Assembly: GCF_007164525.1 (NCBI RefSeq)
Contig: NZ_AP019791.1
Location: 2,343,501 to 2,407,500, forward strand
DNA length: 64,000 bases
Source of the DNA: Rubrobacter xylanophilus
GTDB lineage: Bacteria; Actinomycetota; Rubrobacteria; Rubrobacterales; Rubrobacteraceae
Direction of reading: 5' to 3'
The notes beneath the pieces were generated by a model. The model saw nothing but the letters and a program-made list of their open reading frames with translations, searched no databases and was not told the origin of the DNA. Position 1 is the first letter of the stretch; each line of letters opens with the position of its first letter. Below are positions 33,810 through 42,948 of this stretch, piece after piece. The position numbers and the translations under genes were made by a program.

Positions 33810-35402
33810 ATGACGGAAGGACGGAAGCACTCCTGGTGGCAGCGGGGTGTGATCTACCACATCTACCCGCGCTCCTTCCAGGACACAAACGGCGACGGCG
33901 TGGGCGACCTCAGGGGCGTCACCCAGAGACTCGACTACCTCCAGTGGCTCGGCGTCGACGCCCTCTGGCTCTCCCCCTTCTACCCCTCCCCCATGGCCGA
34001 CTTCGGCTACGACATCACAGACCACTGCAACGTAGACCCCCTCTTCGGCACGCTCGAAAACTTCGACGAGCTCCTTGAGGAGGCGCACCGTCTGGGACTG
34101 AGGGTGATCGTCGACTACGTCCCAAACCACACCTCAGACGAGCACCCGTGGTTCGTGGAGTCCCGCTCCTCGCGGGAGAGCCCGAAGCGCGACTGGTACA
34201 TCTGGGAGGACCCCAAGCCCGACGGCTCGCCTCCGAACAACTGGCTGAGCGTCTTTGGGGGACCGGCGTGGGAGTGGGACGAGAGGACGGAGCAGTACTA
34301 CTACCACGCCTTCCACCGCAAGCAGCCGGACCTCAACTGGCGCAACCCCGAGGTGAGGGAGGCGATGTACGGGGTGATGCGCTTCTGGCTAAAGAGGGGC
34401 GTGGACGGTTTCAGGGTGGATGCGCTGCGGCACCTCGTCAAGGACGAAGAGCTGCGGGACAACCCGCCGAACCCGGATTACCAGGAGGGACGCCCCTCCT
34501 ACGAGACCCAGCTCCCCGTCTACACCACCGACCGTCCGGAGGTGCACCGGATAATCTCGGGCATGCGCCGCGTCCTCGACGGCTACGGTGCCGACCGCGT
34601 CATGATCGGGGAGCTCTACCTCCCCTTCGACCGACTCGTGCTCTACTACGGCGAGGACGGCCGGGGCGTCCACCTGCCGACGAACATGCACCTGATCACA
34701 ACTCCCTGGAGCGCCCCCTCCCTCGCCGCCCTCGTCTCGGAGTACGAGGCCGCCCTCCCCCCGTACGGCTGGCCGAACTGGGTCCTCGGCAACCACGACA
34801 ACCCCCGCATCGCCACCCGGATCGGCCCGGAGAAGGCGCGGGCCGCCGCCGTGCTCCTCCTCACCCTGCGCGGCACCCCCACCATGTACTACGGGGACGA
34901 GATCGGGATGTCCGACGGGAAGATCCCGCCGGAGCATCTCCACGACCCGGCCGGCGAAGAGGCCCCGCACCTCGGCCGCGACCCGGCCCGTACCCCGATG
35001 CAGTGGAGCGACACCCCAAACGCCGGCTTCTGCCCGCCGGACACGAGACCCTGGCTCCCGCTCTCCTCCGACCACCGCCGGCGTAACGTCGCCGTCCAGC
35101 GCCTCGACCCACACTCCATCCTCTCCCTCTACCGCAGGCTCCTCCGGCTCCGCCGCTCCGAACCCGCCCTCTCCATAGGCTCCTACGAGCCGCTGGAGGC
35201 CACCTCCTCCCTGCTGGCCTACGCCCGCAGCTACGCAGAACGCCGCCTCCTTATCGCCCTGAACCTCGGCGATGCCCCCACAAGCCTGCCCCGGACCCTC
35301 CAGGGCCGTATCCTCCTCTCCACCTCCCCCCAGGAGGAAGGCCACACCCTCCACCCCTCCACCCGCCTCTTCCCCGGCGAAGCCCTCGTCGTCGCGCCCT
35401 GA
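33810..35402 (+). CDS. GH13 alpha-glucosidase / oligo-1,6-glucosidase-like
   Basis: 530 residues with the complete (beta/alpha)8 catalytic fold. The conserved GH13 regions are DYVPNHTS (I), GFRVDALRHL with the nucleophile Asp (II), IGELYLP with the acid/base Glu (III) and LGNHDNPRI with the third acid (IV). WQRGVIYHIYPRSFQDTNGDGVGDLRG at the start is typical of alpha-glucosidases. It has no signal peptide, so it acts inside the cell on imported oligosaccharides or on trehalose/sucrose-type disaccharides. ATG follows GGGAGGAAC. It is probably in one operon with the MFS transporter. Confidence 0.92.
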   Translation: MTEGRKHSWWQRGVIYHIYPRSFQDTNGDGVGDLRGVTQRLDYLQWLGVDALWLSPFYPSPMADFGYDITDHCNVDPLFGTLENFDELLEEAHRLGLRVIVDYVPNHTSDEHPWFVESRSSRESPKRDWYIWEDPKPDGSPPNNWLSVFGGPAWEWDERTEQYYYHAFHRKQPDLNWRNPEVREAMYGVMRFWLKRGVDGFRVDALRHLVKDEELRDNPPNPDYQEGRPSYETQLPVYTTDRPEVHRIISGMRRVLDGYGADRVMIGELYLPFDRLVLYYGEDGRGVHLPTNMHLITTPWSAPSLAALVSEYEAALPPYGWPNWVLGNHDNPRIATRIGPEKARAAAVLLLTLRGTPTMYYGDEIGMSDGKIPPEHLHDPAGEEAPHLGRDPARTPMQWSDTPNAGFCPPDTRPWLPLSSDHRRRNVAVQRLDPHSILSLYRRLLRLRRSEPALSIGSYEPLEATSSLLAYARSYAERRLLIALNLGDAPTSLPRTLQGRILLSTSPQEEGHTLHPSTRLFPGEALVVAP

Positions 35403-35405
35403 ACC

Positions 35406-35434
35406 TTGGGATTGTCATAGTCAAATGGTACGAT
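35406..35434 (+). promoter_or_regulatory. promoter for the EamA-type transporter
   Basis: TTGGGA (35406-35411) and TACGAT (35429-35434) are separated by 17 bases, upstream of the GTG at 35471. The AT-rich spacer (TTGTCATAGTCAAATGG) stands out in this GC-rich DNA. Confidence 0.45.
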
Positions 35435-35470
35435 CTCGCTGATCGTTTCCTCTGGCGTGGAGGTGGAGAG

Positions 35471-36343
35471 GTGAGCCTGAAGGGAAGCAAGGAGCTGGCC
35501 GGGGCGTTCCCGCCGGAGGGGCTTGTGTTGCTGGCGGTCTGTTCGGTGCAGCTCGGGGCCGCCGTTGCCAAGGGGCTCTTCGAGGAGGTGGGGCCTGGGG
35601 GGACGGTCTTTCTCAGGGTCGGGTTCGCCGCTGTCTTTCTGTTGCTTCTGTGGCGGCCGGAGGTACGGGGTTATCCGCGGTCGGCCTACCGGATCGCCGT
35701 CTCCTTCGGGGCGGTACTGGCGGCGATGAACCTCTCCTTCTACGCAGCGCTCGACCGCATACCGCTCGGGGTGGCGGTGACGCTCGAGTTCGTGGGGCCG
35801 CTCGGGGTGGCGGTGGCGGGCAGCCGGCGGGGGTTGGACGTGTTGTGGGTTCTGCTGGCCGCGTCCGGGATACTCCTTCTGGCTCCGCTCGGGACCTTCG
35901 GCGGAGCGGACCTCGACCCGGTGGGGGTGGGGCTCGCGCTGCTCGCCGGTGGCTTCTGGGCCGGGTACATCCTGCTCGGGGCCAGGACCGGGCGCGTCTT
36001 TCCCGGCTCCGCGGGGCTCGTCGTCGCCATGTGTGCCGGGGCGATGCTCACCGCGCCGGTGGGGCTCGTCTCCGCCGGCGGGGGGCTGCTGGACTGGGAG
36101 GTGCTTCTGGCCGGGGCGGCCGTCGCCCTGCTCTCCTCGGCGGTGCCCTACTCTCTCGAGCTGGAGGCGCTCCGGCGTCTGCCGTCCCGGGTCTTCGGGG
36201 TGCTCATGAGCCTCGAGCCCGCGGTGGCCGCGCTCGTGGGCTTCCTGGTGCTCGGGGAGCGGCTCGGGTGGCGGGCGGTGCTCGCCGTGCTCCTGGTCAC
36301 CCTTGCTGCGGCCGGGGCTTCCCGCTCTTCGGCGGCTCAGTGA
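35471..36343 (+). CDS. EamA/DMT-family transporter (RhtA-like)
   Basis: 290 residues with ten predicted helices in two EamA repeats (about 15-135 and 150-285). AMNLSFYAALDRIPLGVAVTLEFVGPL in the first and the late RVFGVLMSLEPAVAALVGFLVLGE are typical of the RhtA/YdcZ-like amino acid or metabolite exporters. GTG start after GGAGGTGGAGAG. The 3' end overlaps the convergent GNAT gene by seven bases. Confidence 0.88.
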   Translation: MSLKGSKELAGAFPPEGLVLLAVCSVQLGAAVAKGLFEEVGPGGTVFLRVGFAAVFLLLLWRPEVRGYPRSAYRIAVSFGAVLAAMNLSFYAALDRIPLGVAVTLEFVGPLGVAVAGSRRGLDVLWVLLAASGILLLAPLGTFGGADLDPVGVGLALLAGGFWAGYILLGARTGRVFPGSAGLVVAMCAGAMLTAPVGLVSAGGGLLDWEVLLAGAAVALLSSAVPYSLELEALRRLPSRVFGVLMSLEPAVAALVGFLVLGERLGWRAVLAVLLVTLAAAGASRSSAAQ

Positions 36344-36789
36344 CGGGTTTTTGCGGCCAGCAGCGGCAGCACCCGCTCCCTGCCGTCCAGCTCCGCGACC
36401 CGCTCCCCGATCTTCGCCGCCCCCATGCGCACGTAGAAGCCCTCCGCGTTCGGGTCCGACTCGATCAGTAGCGTCTCGGCCCCCAGCTCCGCGGCCCTGG
36501 AGAGCGCGTGGAAGAACAGGGCCCGGCCCACGCCCTCACCCAGCCGCTCCGGCCGCACCCACAGGTGCTCCAGTTCCCTGCCGGAGGGGGAGAGGGCGTA
36601 GAAGCCGAGCTTGGCTCCGTCCTCCTCGGCCACCCACACCTCGCCCTCGGCGGCGAGCTGCGGCGTGATCGTCAGTTCCTTCCGCCACAGCTCCATCCAG
36701 CGCTCCGGGTAGCCCCAGTGGCGCTTCGCCGCCAGGGCCATCTCCGTCAGCTCTGCGGCGTCCTGCGACGTTGCCCGCGAGATCTCCAT
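36337..36789 (-). CDS. GNAT family N-acetyltransferase
   Basis: 150 residues. The acetyl-CoA binding pattern is VRPERLGEGVGRALFFHAL (a degenerate Q/RxxGxG/A), followed by LLIESDPNAEGFYVRMGA. Substrate unknown. It lies four bases downstream of the polA-like gene and is likely co-transcribed with it. Confidence 0.85.
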   Translation of the reverse strand: MEISRATSQDAAELTEMALAAKRHWGYPERWMELWRKELTITPQLAAEGEVWVAEEDGAKLGFYALSPSGRELEHLWVRPERLGEGVGRALFFHALSRAAELGAETLLIESDPNAEGFYVRMGAAKIGERVAELDGRERVLPLLAAKTRH

Positions 36790-36793
36790 CCCG

Positions 36794-38542
36794 CTACTTC
36801 CTCCACTCCCGGGAGACGGCCACCTCCACCTCCACCGGCACCCGCTTCAGGAGCCGCTCGCCCGCCCGGACCATCGCCGAGCGCACCCGGGAGGCCACCT
36901 CCTCCGCCCGGAGGGCCGGGCACTCCACCACGAACTCGTCGTGGATGCAGTTGATCAGGCGGGCGTCCAGGTTCCTGAGCTCCGAGTGGATGTAGATCAG
37001 GGCCAGCTTCGCGATGTCCGCGCTGGTGCCCTGGATGGGGTAGTTCATCGCCTCCCGCTTGAGGGCGCCCCGCTCAGCGTTGCTCAGGCCCCTCGTGCGG
37101 CCGAACCTGCGGAGCCTCCCGGAGAGGGTGCGCAGGGTGCCCTCCCTCAGTGCTCGGTTCGCCGTCTCGTTCAGGTAGCGCTGCACCCGGCCGTAGGTGG
37201 CGAAGTACTCGTCGATGAGCTCGCGGGCGCGCTCCTCGTCGGTGCCCAGCTGGGCCGCCAGGCTGCGCGGGCCGCGCCCGTAGGCCAGGCCGAAGTTGAT
37301 CCGCTTGGCCGCCGAGCGCTGCTCGGCGGTGACCTCGTCCTTCGGCACCCCGAACATCGTCGCCGCCGTCACCCGGTGCAGGTCCTCCCCCCGCCGGAAC
37401 GCCTCCACGAAGCCCTCATCCCCGGAGACCTCCGCCAGTATCCTCAGCTCTATCTGCGAGTAGTCGGCGATCACCAGGACGTTGCCCTCCTCGGCGACGA
37501 AGCAGCGGCGGAACTCCTCCTCGTGGGGTATCTGCTGCACGTTCGGGTTGGTGCAGGCCAGCCGGCCCGTGGGCACCCGGCACTGCAGGAAGCTCGCGTG
37601 GATCCTGCCCGTCTTCGGGTGGATGAAGTCCTCGTAGGTCTCCAGGTAGGTGCCGAGCTTCTTCTGCAGCTCCCGGTAATCCAGCAGGTCGCGGGCCGCC
37701 GGGTGGTCCACCGTCATGAGGGTCCACATCCGGGTGTCCGGCAGCTCTATCCCTATGGACCGGAAGGCCTCCATGATCTGCTGCGGGCTGTTGAGGTTCA
37801 GGCGCGGCTCGAGCCCCTCCAGCGGGAGCACGCCCTCCGGCTCGGGGAAGTGGGCCGCCAGCCGGCGGGCCACCTCGTCGCGCCGCTGCCGGACAGTCTT
37901 CCCCAGCTCCCGCCATCTCTCCACGTCCAGCTTTATCCCGGACAGCTCCATCTCGGCGATGGCCGCCACGGCCCCGAACTCTATCCGGGAGACCGGTCCG
38001 AGCCCCTCCCGGTGGAGCAGACTTTGCAACCGTTCCTGAAGCGGCAGCAGGATGGTGGCGTCCCGCGCGGCGTACTCCAGCTGCTCGCGGCTGAGCTTTC
38101 CGGACCAGTCCTCCCGGCGCGCCGTCTTGTCCACCGTCTCCTCCAGGTAGCGCTCGGCCACCGCTTCCAGGGAGTAGGAGGGGCCCTGCTCGCCGCCGTC
38201 CAGGAGCTGCGCCGCGAGCATCGTGTCGAAGAGCGGTGAGATCCGGAGACCGTGCTGGGCGTGGAGGAACTTGTAGTCGAACTTCGCGTTGTGGAGCACC
38301 TTGAGCGGACCGCCCTCCAGGACGTCACTCAGCGGCGAGAGATCCCCGACCCTGAACGCGTCCACCACGAAGGTCTCCTCTCCCGTGGAGAGCTGCAGCA
38401 GGCGCATCCGGGCGTCCAGCGGGGAGAGCCCCGTGGCCTCGACGTCCAGCCCCACCCGCTGCGCCCCGGCGAGCGCCCGGGCGGTCTCGCGCAGTCCCTC
38501 GGGGTCTGTGATCAGGTGGAACGCGGCGGTCCTCTCCTCCAT
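36794..38542 (-). CDS. family A DNA polymerase I lacking the 5' nuclease domain
   Basis: 582 residues. The DEDDy 3'-5' exonuclease is intact: Exo I in DVEATG (33-38), Exo III around YAARDA (157-162). The polymerase motifs are A DYSQIELR (360-367), B KRINFGLAYG (413-422) and C HDE (534-536). The 5' flap endonuclease of about 300 residues found in standard Pol I is absent: the protein starts directly in the exonuclease domain, preceded by an untranslated gap and the divergent M50 gene. It may be a second Pol I, or act with a separate 5' nuclease. It is followed four bases later by a GNAT gene. Confidence 0.92.
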   Translation of the reverse strand: MEERTAAFHLITDPEGLRETARALAGAQRVGLDVEATGLSPLDARMRLLQLSTGEETFVVDAFRVGDLSPLSDVLEGGPLKVLHNAKFDYKFLHAQHGLRISPLFDTMLAAQLLDGGEQGPSYSLEAVAERYLEETVDKTARREDWSGKLSREQLEYAARDATILLPLQERLQSLLHREGLGPVSRIEFGAVAAIAEMELSGIKLDVERWRELGKTVRQRRDEVARRLAAHFPEPEGVLPLEGLEPRLNLNSPQQIMEAFRSIGIELPDTRMWTLMTVDHPAARDLLDYRELQKKLGTYLETYEDFIHPKTGRIHASFLQCRVPTGRLACTNPNVQQIPHEEEFRRCFVAEEGNVLVIADYSQIELRILAEVSGDEGFVEAFRRGEDLHRVTAATMFGVPKDEVTAEQRSAAKRINFGLAYGRGPRSLAAQLGTDEERARELIDEYFATYGRVQRYLNETANRALREGTLRTLSGRLRRFGRTRGLSNAERGALKREAMNYPIQGTSADIAKLALIYIHSELRNLDARLINCIHDEFVVECPALRAEEVASRVRSAMVRAGERLLKRVPVEVEVAVSREWRK

Positions 38543-38601
38543 GGCACCAGGGATTCTAGCAGGGGTTGCGGGAACGGCCGATGGGGTAAACTGTCCGCGA
38601 G

Positions 38602-39732
38602 ATGGGCGGCTCCTTCAAGATCGGCCGGGCTTTCGGCATCGACGTGAAGGTCCACTGGACCTTCCTGCTGCTCGTCGTCTTCTTCGGCTTTCTGGCCTAC
38701 CAGGCCACCGGGAGCGCCGGGCGGGCGCTGGCGGTCATCGGCCTGATCCTGGGCCTCTTCGTGTGCGTCCTGCTGCACGAGTACGGTCACTCGCTCACCG
38801 CCCAGCGACTCGGCATCGAGATAAACGACATAACCCTCCTGCCCATCGGCGGCCTGGCGCGCATGAAATCCCTCCCCGAGAGGCCCGCCGACGAGGTGAA
38901 GATCGCCCTCGCTGGCCCCCTGGTGAACGTGGTGCTCGCGCCGGTCTTCTTCGCGGTCGGCCACCTGCTCGGGGCTTCCCCCTTCAGCGCCACCGGCTTC
39001 GTCTCCGCCGCCGACTCGGCCGGGCAGTTCTTCTCCTTTCTCGGGGTGGTGAACGTCCTGCTGGCGGTCTTCAACCTGATCCCGGCCTTCCCCATGGACG
39101 GCGGCCGGGTGCTGCGGGGGCTGCTCGCCACCCGGATGGGTCCCGTGCGCGCCACGGACATCTCCTCGGCCGTGGGGCAGGGGTTCGCCCTGCTGTTCTT
39201 CCTCTACGGGCTTCTGGGTGGAAACTTGCTCCTGGTGCTCATCGCCGTCTTCATCTTCTTCGGGGCCGGTGGGGAGGCCGAGATCGTGCGCCAGCGGGAG
39301 CTGATGCGCGGGCTCACCGTCCGCGACGTCATGGGCACCCGCAGGAGGACGGAGACGGTGACCCCCTGGCACACCTTCGGCCAGGTGCTCGACTCGGTCA
39401 TCCACGGCTACCAGATGGACTTCCCGGTGGTGGACGAGGACGGGCGGCTGGTGGGGATGCTCACGCGCAACGAGATCATGGCCGCAGCCCACTCCCCGGA
39501 CCGCTTCAGCGAGGTGCGCCAGATCATGCGCACCGAGTTCCCCACGATCTCCCCGGAGGCCGACCTGTTCGCCGAGGGACAGAAGCTGCTGCAGGAGAGC
39601 GGCCTACGCGCCATCCCGGTGGTCGAGGACGGAGAGCTCGTCGGGATGCTCACCCTGGAGGACATGAGCCAGGCCTCCCTGCTGCGCGACATCCGCAAGC
39701 TGCAGCAGCGGCCCGCCCCCTGGGGGCGCTGA
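38602..39732 (+). CDS. site-2 protease family M50 metallopeptidase with CBS pair
   Basis: 376 residues. The zinc motif is VCVLLHEYGHSLTAQRLG and the third ligand is in FNLIPAFPMDGGRVLRGLL, both in membrane helices. A CBS pair occupies about 235-360 (VRDVMGTRRRTETVT, then DFPVVDEDGRLVGML, and the second repeat near AIPVVEDGELVGMLTLEDM). It is the Rip3-like group of intramembrane proteases, perhaps regulated by adenine nucleotides through the CBS domains. The stop overlaps the next start (TGATG). Confidence 0.92.
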   Translation: MGGSFKIGRAFGIDVKVHWTFLLLVVFFGFLAYQATGSAGRALAVIGLILGLFVCVLLHEYGHSLTAQRLGIEINDITLLPIGGLARMKSLPERPADEVKIALAGPLVNVVLAPVFFAVGHLLGASPFSATGFVSAADSAGQFFSFLGVVNVLLAVFNLIPAFPMDGGRVLRGLLATRMGPVRATDISSAVGQGFALLFFLYGLLGGNLLLVLIAVFIFFGAGGEAEIVRQRELMRGLTVRDVMGTRRRTETVTPWHTFGQVLDSVIHGYQMDFPVVDEDGRLVGMLTRNEIMAAAHSPDRFSEVRQIMRTEFPTISPEADLFAEGQKLLQESGLRAIPVVEDGELVGMLTLEDMSQASLLRDIRKLQQRPAPWGR

Positions 39733-40661
39733 TGCGCACCGTCTCGCTGCTCCCGGCGGCGACGGAGATGGTGTGCCTGGCGGGGGCACGCGAAGCCCTG
39801 GTGGGCGTCACCCACGAGTGCGACCATCCCCCCGAGGTCCGCTCCCTGCCGCGCCTGACCTCCAGCGGGATAGACCACCACGGGATGACCAGCGCCGAGG
39901 TGGACGCGGCGGTGCGGAGCCTAACCGACGGGTCGAGCCTCTACTCCCTCGACGCCGCTCTCCTGCGCCGGCTGGAGCCGGACCTCGTGATCACGCAGGG
40001 CCTCTGTGAAGTCTGCGCCGTCTCTCCCGGGGTGGTCGAGCGGGCGATCTCCGGGCTTCCCCGGCGTCCGGAGGTGCTCTCCCTCGATCCCTCCTCCCTG
40101 GAGGAGGTGCTCTCCGACACCGTGAGGGTCGGCGAGGCCCTCGGTAGGGGCCGGGAGGCCCGGCGGAAGACCGAGGAGTTCCGGCGGAGGCTCCGCCGGG
40201 TCGCCCGGGCCGTCGCTGGCCGGCCCCGGCCGCGGGTCGCCTGCCTGGAGTGGCTCGACCCGCCCTACTCGGCCGGGCACTGGGTCCCCGAGATGGTCGG
40301 GCTCGCCGGAGGGGAGCCGCTCTTCGCCGCCCCCGGCGAGCCCTCCCGGCGCATGGGCTGGGAAGAGGTCGCCGGTGCCGCACCGGAGGCCATCGTCCTC
40401 ATGCCCTGCGGCTTCGACGTGCGGCGCACGCTGCAGGAGGCCGGGCTGCTCGCGCGGATGCCGGGGTGGGAGGAGATCCCCGCCGTTCGGGAGGGACGGG
40501 TCTGGGCCGTCGACGCCAACGCGTACTTCTCCCGCCCCGGGCCGCGCCTGGTGCGGGGGGTCGAGCTCCTCGCCGCCCTGCTTCATCCGGAGGCACCGGT
40601 CCCGGTGCCCCGCCCCGATGAGGCGGCGCGCCTCACCCGTGAGGCTCTCACCGCCCGTTAG
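39732..40661 (+). CDS. BtuF-like cobalamin-binding protein without signal peptide
   Basis: About 309 residues matching the helical-backbone periplasmic binding fold of BtuF/FecB proteins: MRTVSLLPAATEMVCLAGAREALVGVTHECDHP, LVITQGLCEVCAVS and the late IPAVREGRVWAVDANAYFSRPGPRLVRG. Unlike exported BtuF it has no signal peptide or lipobox, so it is probably cytoplasmic. Similar stand-alone proteins are annotated as cobalamin-binding. The ATG overlaps the M50 stop. No B12 transporter genes are nearby; note, however, that QueG, a cobalamin enzyme, is encoded in this window. Confidence 0.85.
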   Translation: MRTVSLLPAATEMVCLAGAREALVGVTHECDHPPEVRSLPRLTSSGIDHHGMTSAEVDAAVRSLTDGSSLYSLDAALLRRLEPDLVITQGLCEVCAVSPGVVERAISGLPRRPEVLSLDPSSLEEVLSDTVRVGEALGRGREARRKTEEFRRRLRRVARAVAGRPRPRVACLEWLDPPYSAGHWVPEMVGLAGGEPLFAAPGEPSRRMGWEEVAGAAPEAIVLMPCGFDVRRTLQEAGLLARMPGWEEIPAVREGRVWAVDANAYFSRPGPRLVRGVELLAALLHPEAPVPVPRPDEAARLTREALTAR

Positions 40662-40696
40662 CCGCAAGCCCTGGCATCGTTTAGACTGCACTACCT

Positions 40697-41302
40697 GTGA
40701 TGCGCACGCTCGTACACGAGGTCGAGGAGCTCGTCTCCCGCGTCGGCACCCACCCCGTGTGGGGCTACGGCCACTGCCGGAGGGTCTCCCGGCTCGCCGG
40801 CGAGCTGGCCCGCGCCGAACGGCTCGAGCACGACGGTGAGATCCTGCACCTCGCCGCCCTGCTGCACGACATCGGGTTGTACAAGGCCTACAACATGCGT
40901 GAGGCCCCCGACCACGCCGAGCGGGGGGCCATCGTCGCCGACAGGATCCTCAAGGACGCCGACTTCCCGCCGCGGGCCCGGCGGGTGGTGGTGGACGCCG
41001 TCCGGCACCATCCCCCCGGGTCCCGGCCCGGCTCCTCCGCCGAGGCGGCGCTGCTCAAGGACGCCGTCGCCCTGGACTACCTCGGCGCGGTCGGCGTCTC
41101 CCGGGTGCTGGCGATGATCGGGCTCGAGGAGGAGGTCCCGGACCTCCCGGCGGCCATAGCCCATGCCCGGAGCCTGCATCGCACCATCCCGGAGCTGCTC
41201 ATCTTCGAGAGCAGCAGGATCATCGCCCGCGAGCGCGCCCTCGAGACGGAGCGTTTTCTGGAGGATCTCGGTCGCTCGACAGCCGGGCTGAAGCTCCTGT
41301 AG
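40697..41302 (+). CDS. HD-domain phosphohydrolase
   Basis: 201 residues. The metal ligands are visible: H in GYGHCRRVSRLA, HD in LAALLHDIGLYKAYN, H in VVDAVRHHPPG and D in LLKDAVALDYLG. HD domains of this size hydrolyse nucleotides or phosphodiesters; the substrate is unknown. GTG at 40697 or ATG at 40700 is the start. It follows the BtuF-like gene by 35 bases. Confidence 0.88.
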   Translation: MMRTLVHEVEELVSRVGTHPVWGYGHCRRVSRLAGELARAERLEHDGEILHLAALLHDIGLYKAYNMREAPDHAERGAIVADRILKDADFPPRARRVVVDAVRHHPPGSRPGSSAEAALLKDAVALDYLGAVGVSRVLAMIGLEEEVPDLPAAIAHARSLHRTIPELLIFESSRIIARERALETERFLEDLGRSTAGLKLL

Positions 41303-41303
41303 C

Positions 41304-41528
41304 CTACCCGCCGAAGTAGGACCACAGCAGGTATCCACCGGCGACCAGGCACACCGCCCCCACCACCAGCATCCTGAGCCCGGCTATGACGTGCACCCCC
41401 CGCTCCGGCAGCGGGCCTATGCCGCCGCTCTGCCCCCGGCCGCCGTGCAGCAGCGCGTAGAGCCCGTAGCCCACCCCGCCGAAGCCCGCGAGGAGCAGCA
41501 GGAGCCCCAGCGCCAGCGCGGCGGACAA
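41304..41528 (-). CDS. small two-helix membrane protein
   Basis: 74 residues with two hydrophobic helices (LALGLLLLLAGFGGVGYGLYALL and LVVGAVCLVAGGYLLWSYF) separated by a Gly-rich loop. It starts with TTG six bases after the TPR gene stop, so it is the second gene of a short operon. Function unknown. Confidence 0.6.
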   Translation of the reverse strand: MSAALALGLLLLLAGFGGVGYGLYALLHGGRGQSGGIGPLPERGVHVIAGLRMLVVGAVCLVAGGYLLWSYFGG

Positions 41529-41534
41529 GGCGGC

Positions 41535-42869
41535 TCAGTCCCCCTCGGACATCCGGGAGAGGAGCCTCCGGAAGCGGGGGTCCTGCCGGAGGGGGGCGAA
41601 CTCCAGCGCCCGCTTGAAGTGCTCGGCGTCGCGCTCTCCGGCCTCGATGGCCTTCTCCAGGTAGTCCAGCGAGGCGGCGTACTCGCCCCGCCGGGCGCGG
41701 ATGCTCGCCAGCGCCGAGAGGGCGGGCGAGTAGCCCGGATCGGCGGCCAGCGCCCGCACCAGCAGCTCCTCGGCCGTCTCCAGCTCCCCGGCGGTGTAGT
41801 AGACGTTGGCGTAGGAGTAGAGCGTCCGGGGGTTGCCGGGGTCGGCCTTCAGCGACTCCACGAAGTGCCTCTCCGCCCTCTCCCGCTCCCCGCGGCGGTC
41901 GTGGAGGATGCCGAGCTCCAGGTGGGCCTCGGGGTTCTCCGGATCCAGCCGGAGGACCGTCCGGTAGGCCTCTATCGCCCCCTCCTCGTCACCGTTCGCC
42001 AGCCGCGCCTCGCCCAGAGTGTAGAGGTGCCGGATCTCGTCGCTCCCCAGGGCCACGGCCTCCTCGGCCAGCGAGAGCGCCTCGCGGACGTCTCCGCCGT
42101 GGGCCAGCAGGTGGGCGGCCAGCTCGTCCCTTATCTCGGGGGAGCCGGGACAGGCCTCGAGCCCGCGCCGGAAGGCAGCCTCCGCCTCCCGCAGGTGCCC
42201 GCTTCTGGCGTGGCAGATGCCCAGGTTGGCGTGCGCCTCCCACCACTGTGGATCCTCGGCTATCACCGCCTCGTAGGAGGCCACCGCCTCCTCGTAGCGG
42301 CCGAGCATGTCCAGCGCGTTTGCCCGGAACGTCAGCGCCCCGAGGCGCTGCTCGGCGTCCTCGGCCGCCTCGACCGCCCGCTCGAAGAACTCCAGCGCCG
42401 GGGCGTAGTCGCCGGCGTCGAAGAGGGTGAGCCCGGCGTTGATCAGCATGTCCGCGTCGTCCGGGTGGCGGGCGAGCCACCGCTCGAAGGTGGCCCGGGC
42501 GAGCAGCGGCTCCCCCATGAGCCCGTAGTAGCGGCCGAGCTCCACGTAGGCGTCGGGCTGCTCGGGGTCGGCCTCTATGGCCCGCTCCAGGTGGTGGACG
42601 ATCTTGAACGGCTCGTCCCGGCGCATCGCCACCATCGCCAGCCCCATCCGCGGGGCCACCCACCCGGGGTCCATCTCCAGCGCGTCGAGAAAGCTGGCCT
42701 CCGCCTCCTCCAGCCGTCCGAGCCCCAGGAGCGCCCGGCCCACGGCCTCGACCACCTCGGGGTTCTCGGGGGCCCGCTGCAGCGCCTGCTCGAAGCGTTC
42801 CAGGGCCTCTTCTATCAGGCCCTCGCCCGCGAGCGCCTCGCCCTGTTCGATCAGCTCCCTGTGGTCCAT
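41535..42869 (-). CDS. tetratricopeptide repeat protein
   Basis: 444 residues made almost entirely of TPR units, about 12 of them, with the usual W/L/G/Y/A/F/A/P spacing (for example LINAGLTLFDAGDYAPALEFFERAVEAA and AHANLGICHARSGHLREAEAAFRRGLEA). It has no signal peptide or membrane segment and probably scaffolds protein interactions. Its partner is unknown. An AT-rich palindrome TTAATTAA lies just upstream. Confidence 0.9.
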   Translation of the reverse strand: MDHRELIEQGEALAGEGLIEEALERFEQALQRAPENPEVVEAVGRALLGLGRLEEAEASFLDALEMDPGWVAPRMGLAMVAMRRDEPFKIVHHLERAIEADPEQPDAYVELGRYYGLMGEPLLARATFERWLARHPDDADMLINAGLTLFDAGDYAPALEFFERAVEAAEDAEQRLGALTFRANALDMLGRYEEAVASYEAVIAEDPQWWEAHANLGICHARSGHLREAEAAFRRGLEACPGSPEIRDELAAHLLAHGGDVREALSLAEEAVALGSDEIRHLYTLGEARLANGDEEGAIEAYRTVLRLDPENPEAHLELGILHDRRGERERAERHFVESLKADPGNPRTLYSYANVYYTAGELETAEELLVRALAADPGYSPALSALASIRARRGEYAASLDYLEKAIEAGERDAEHFKRALEFAPLRQDPRFRRLLSRMSEGD

Positions 42870-42948
42870 CGAGCTTAATTAAATCAGATGCGGCAAACGC
42901 TTACGTGTAAAATCTCCCCCTGCTGCCGGCGTGAAGTGAGGTGATGCC

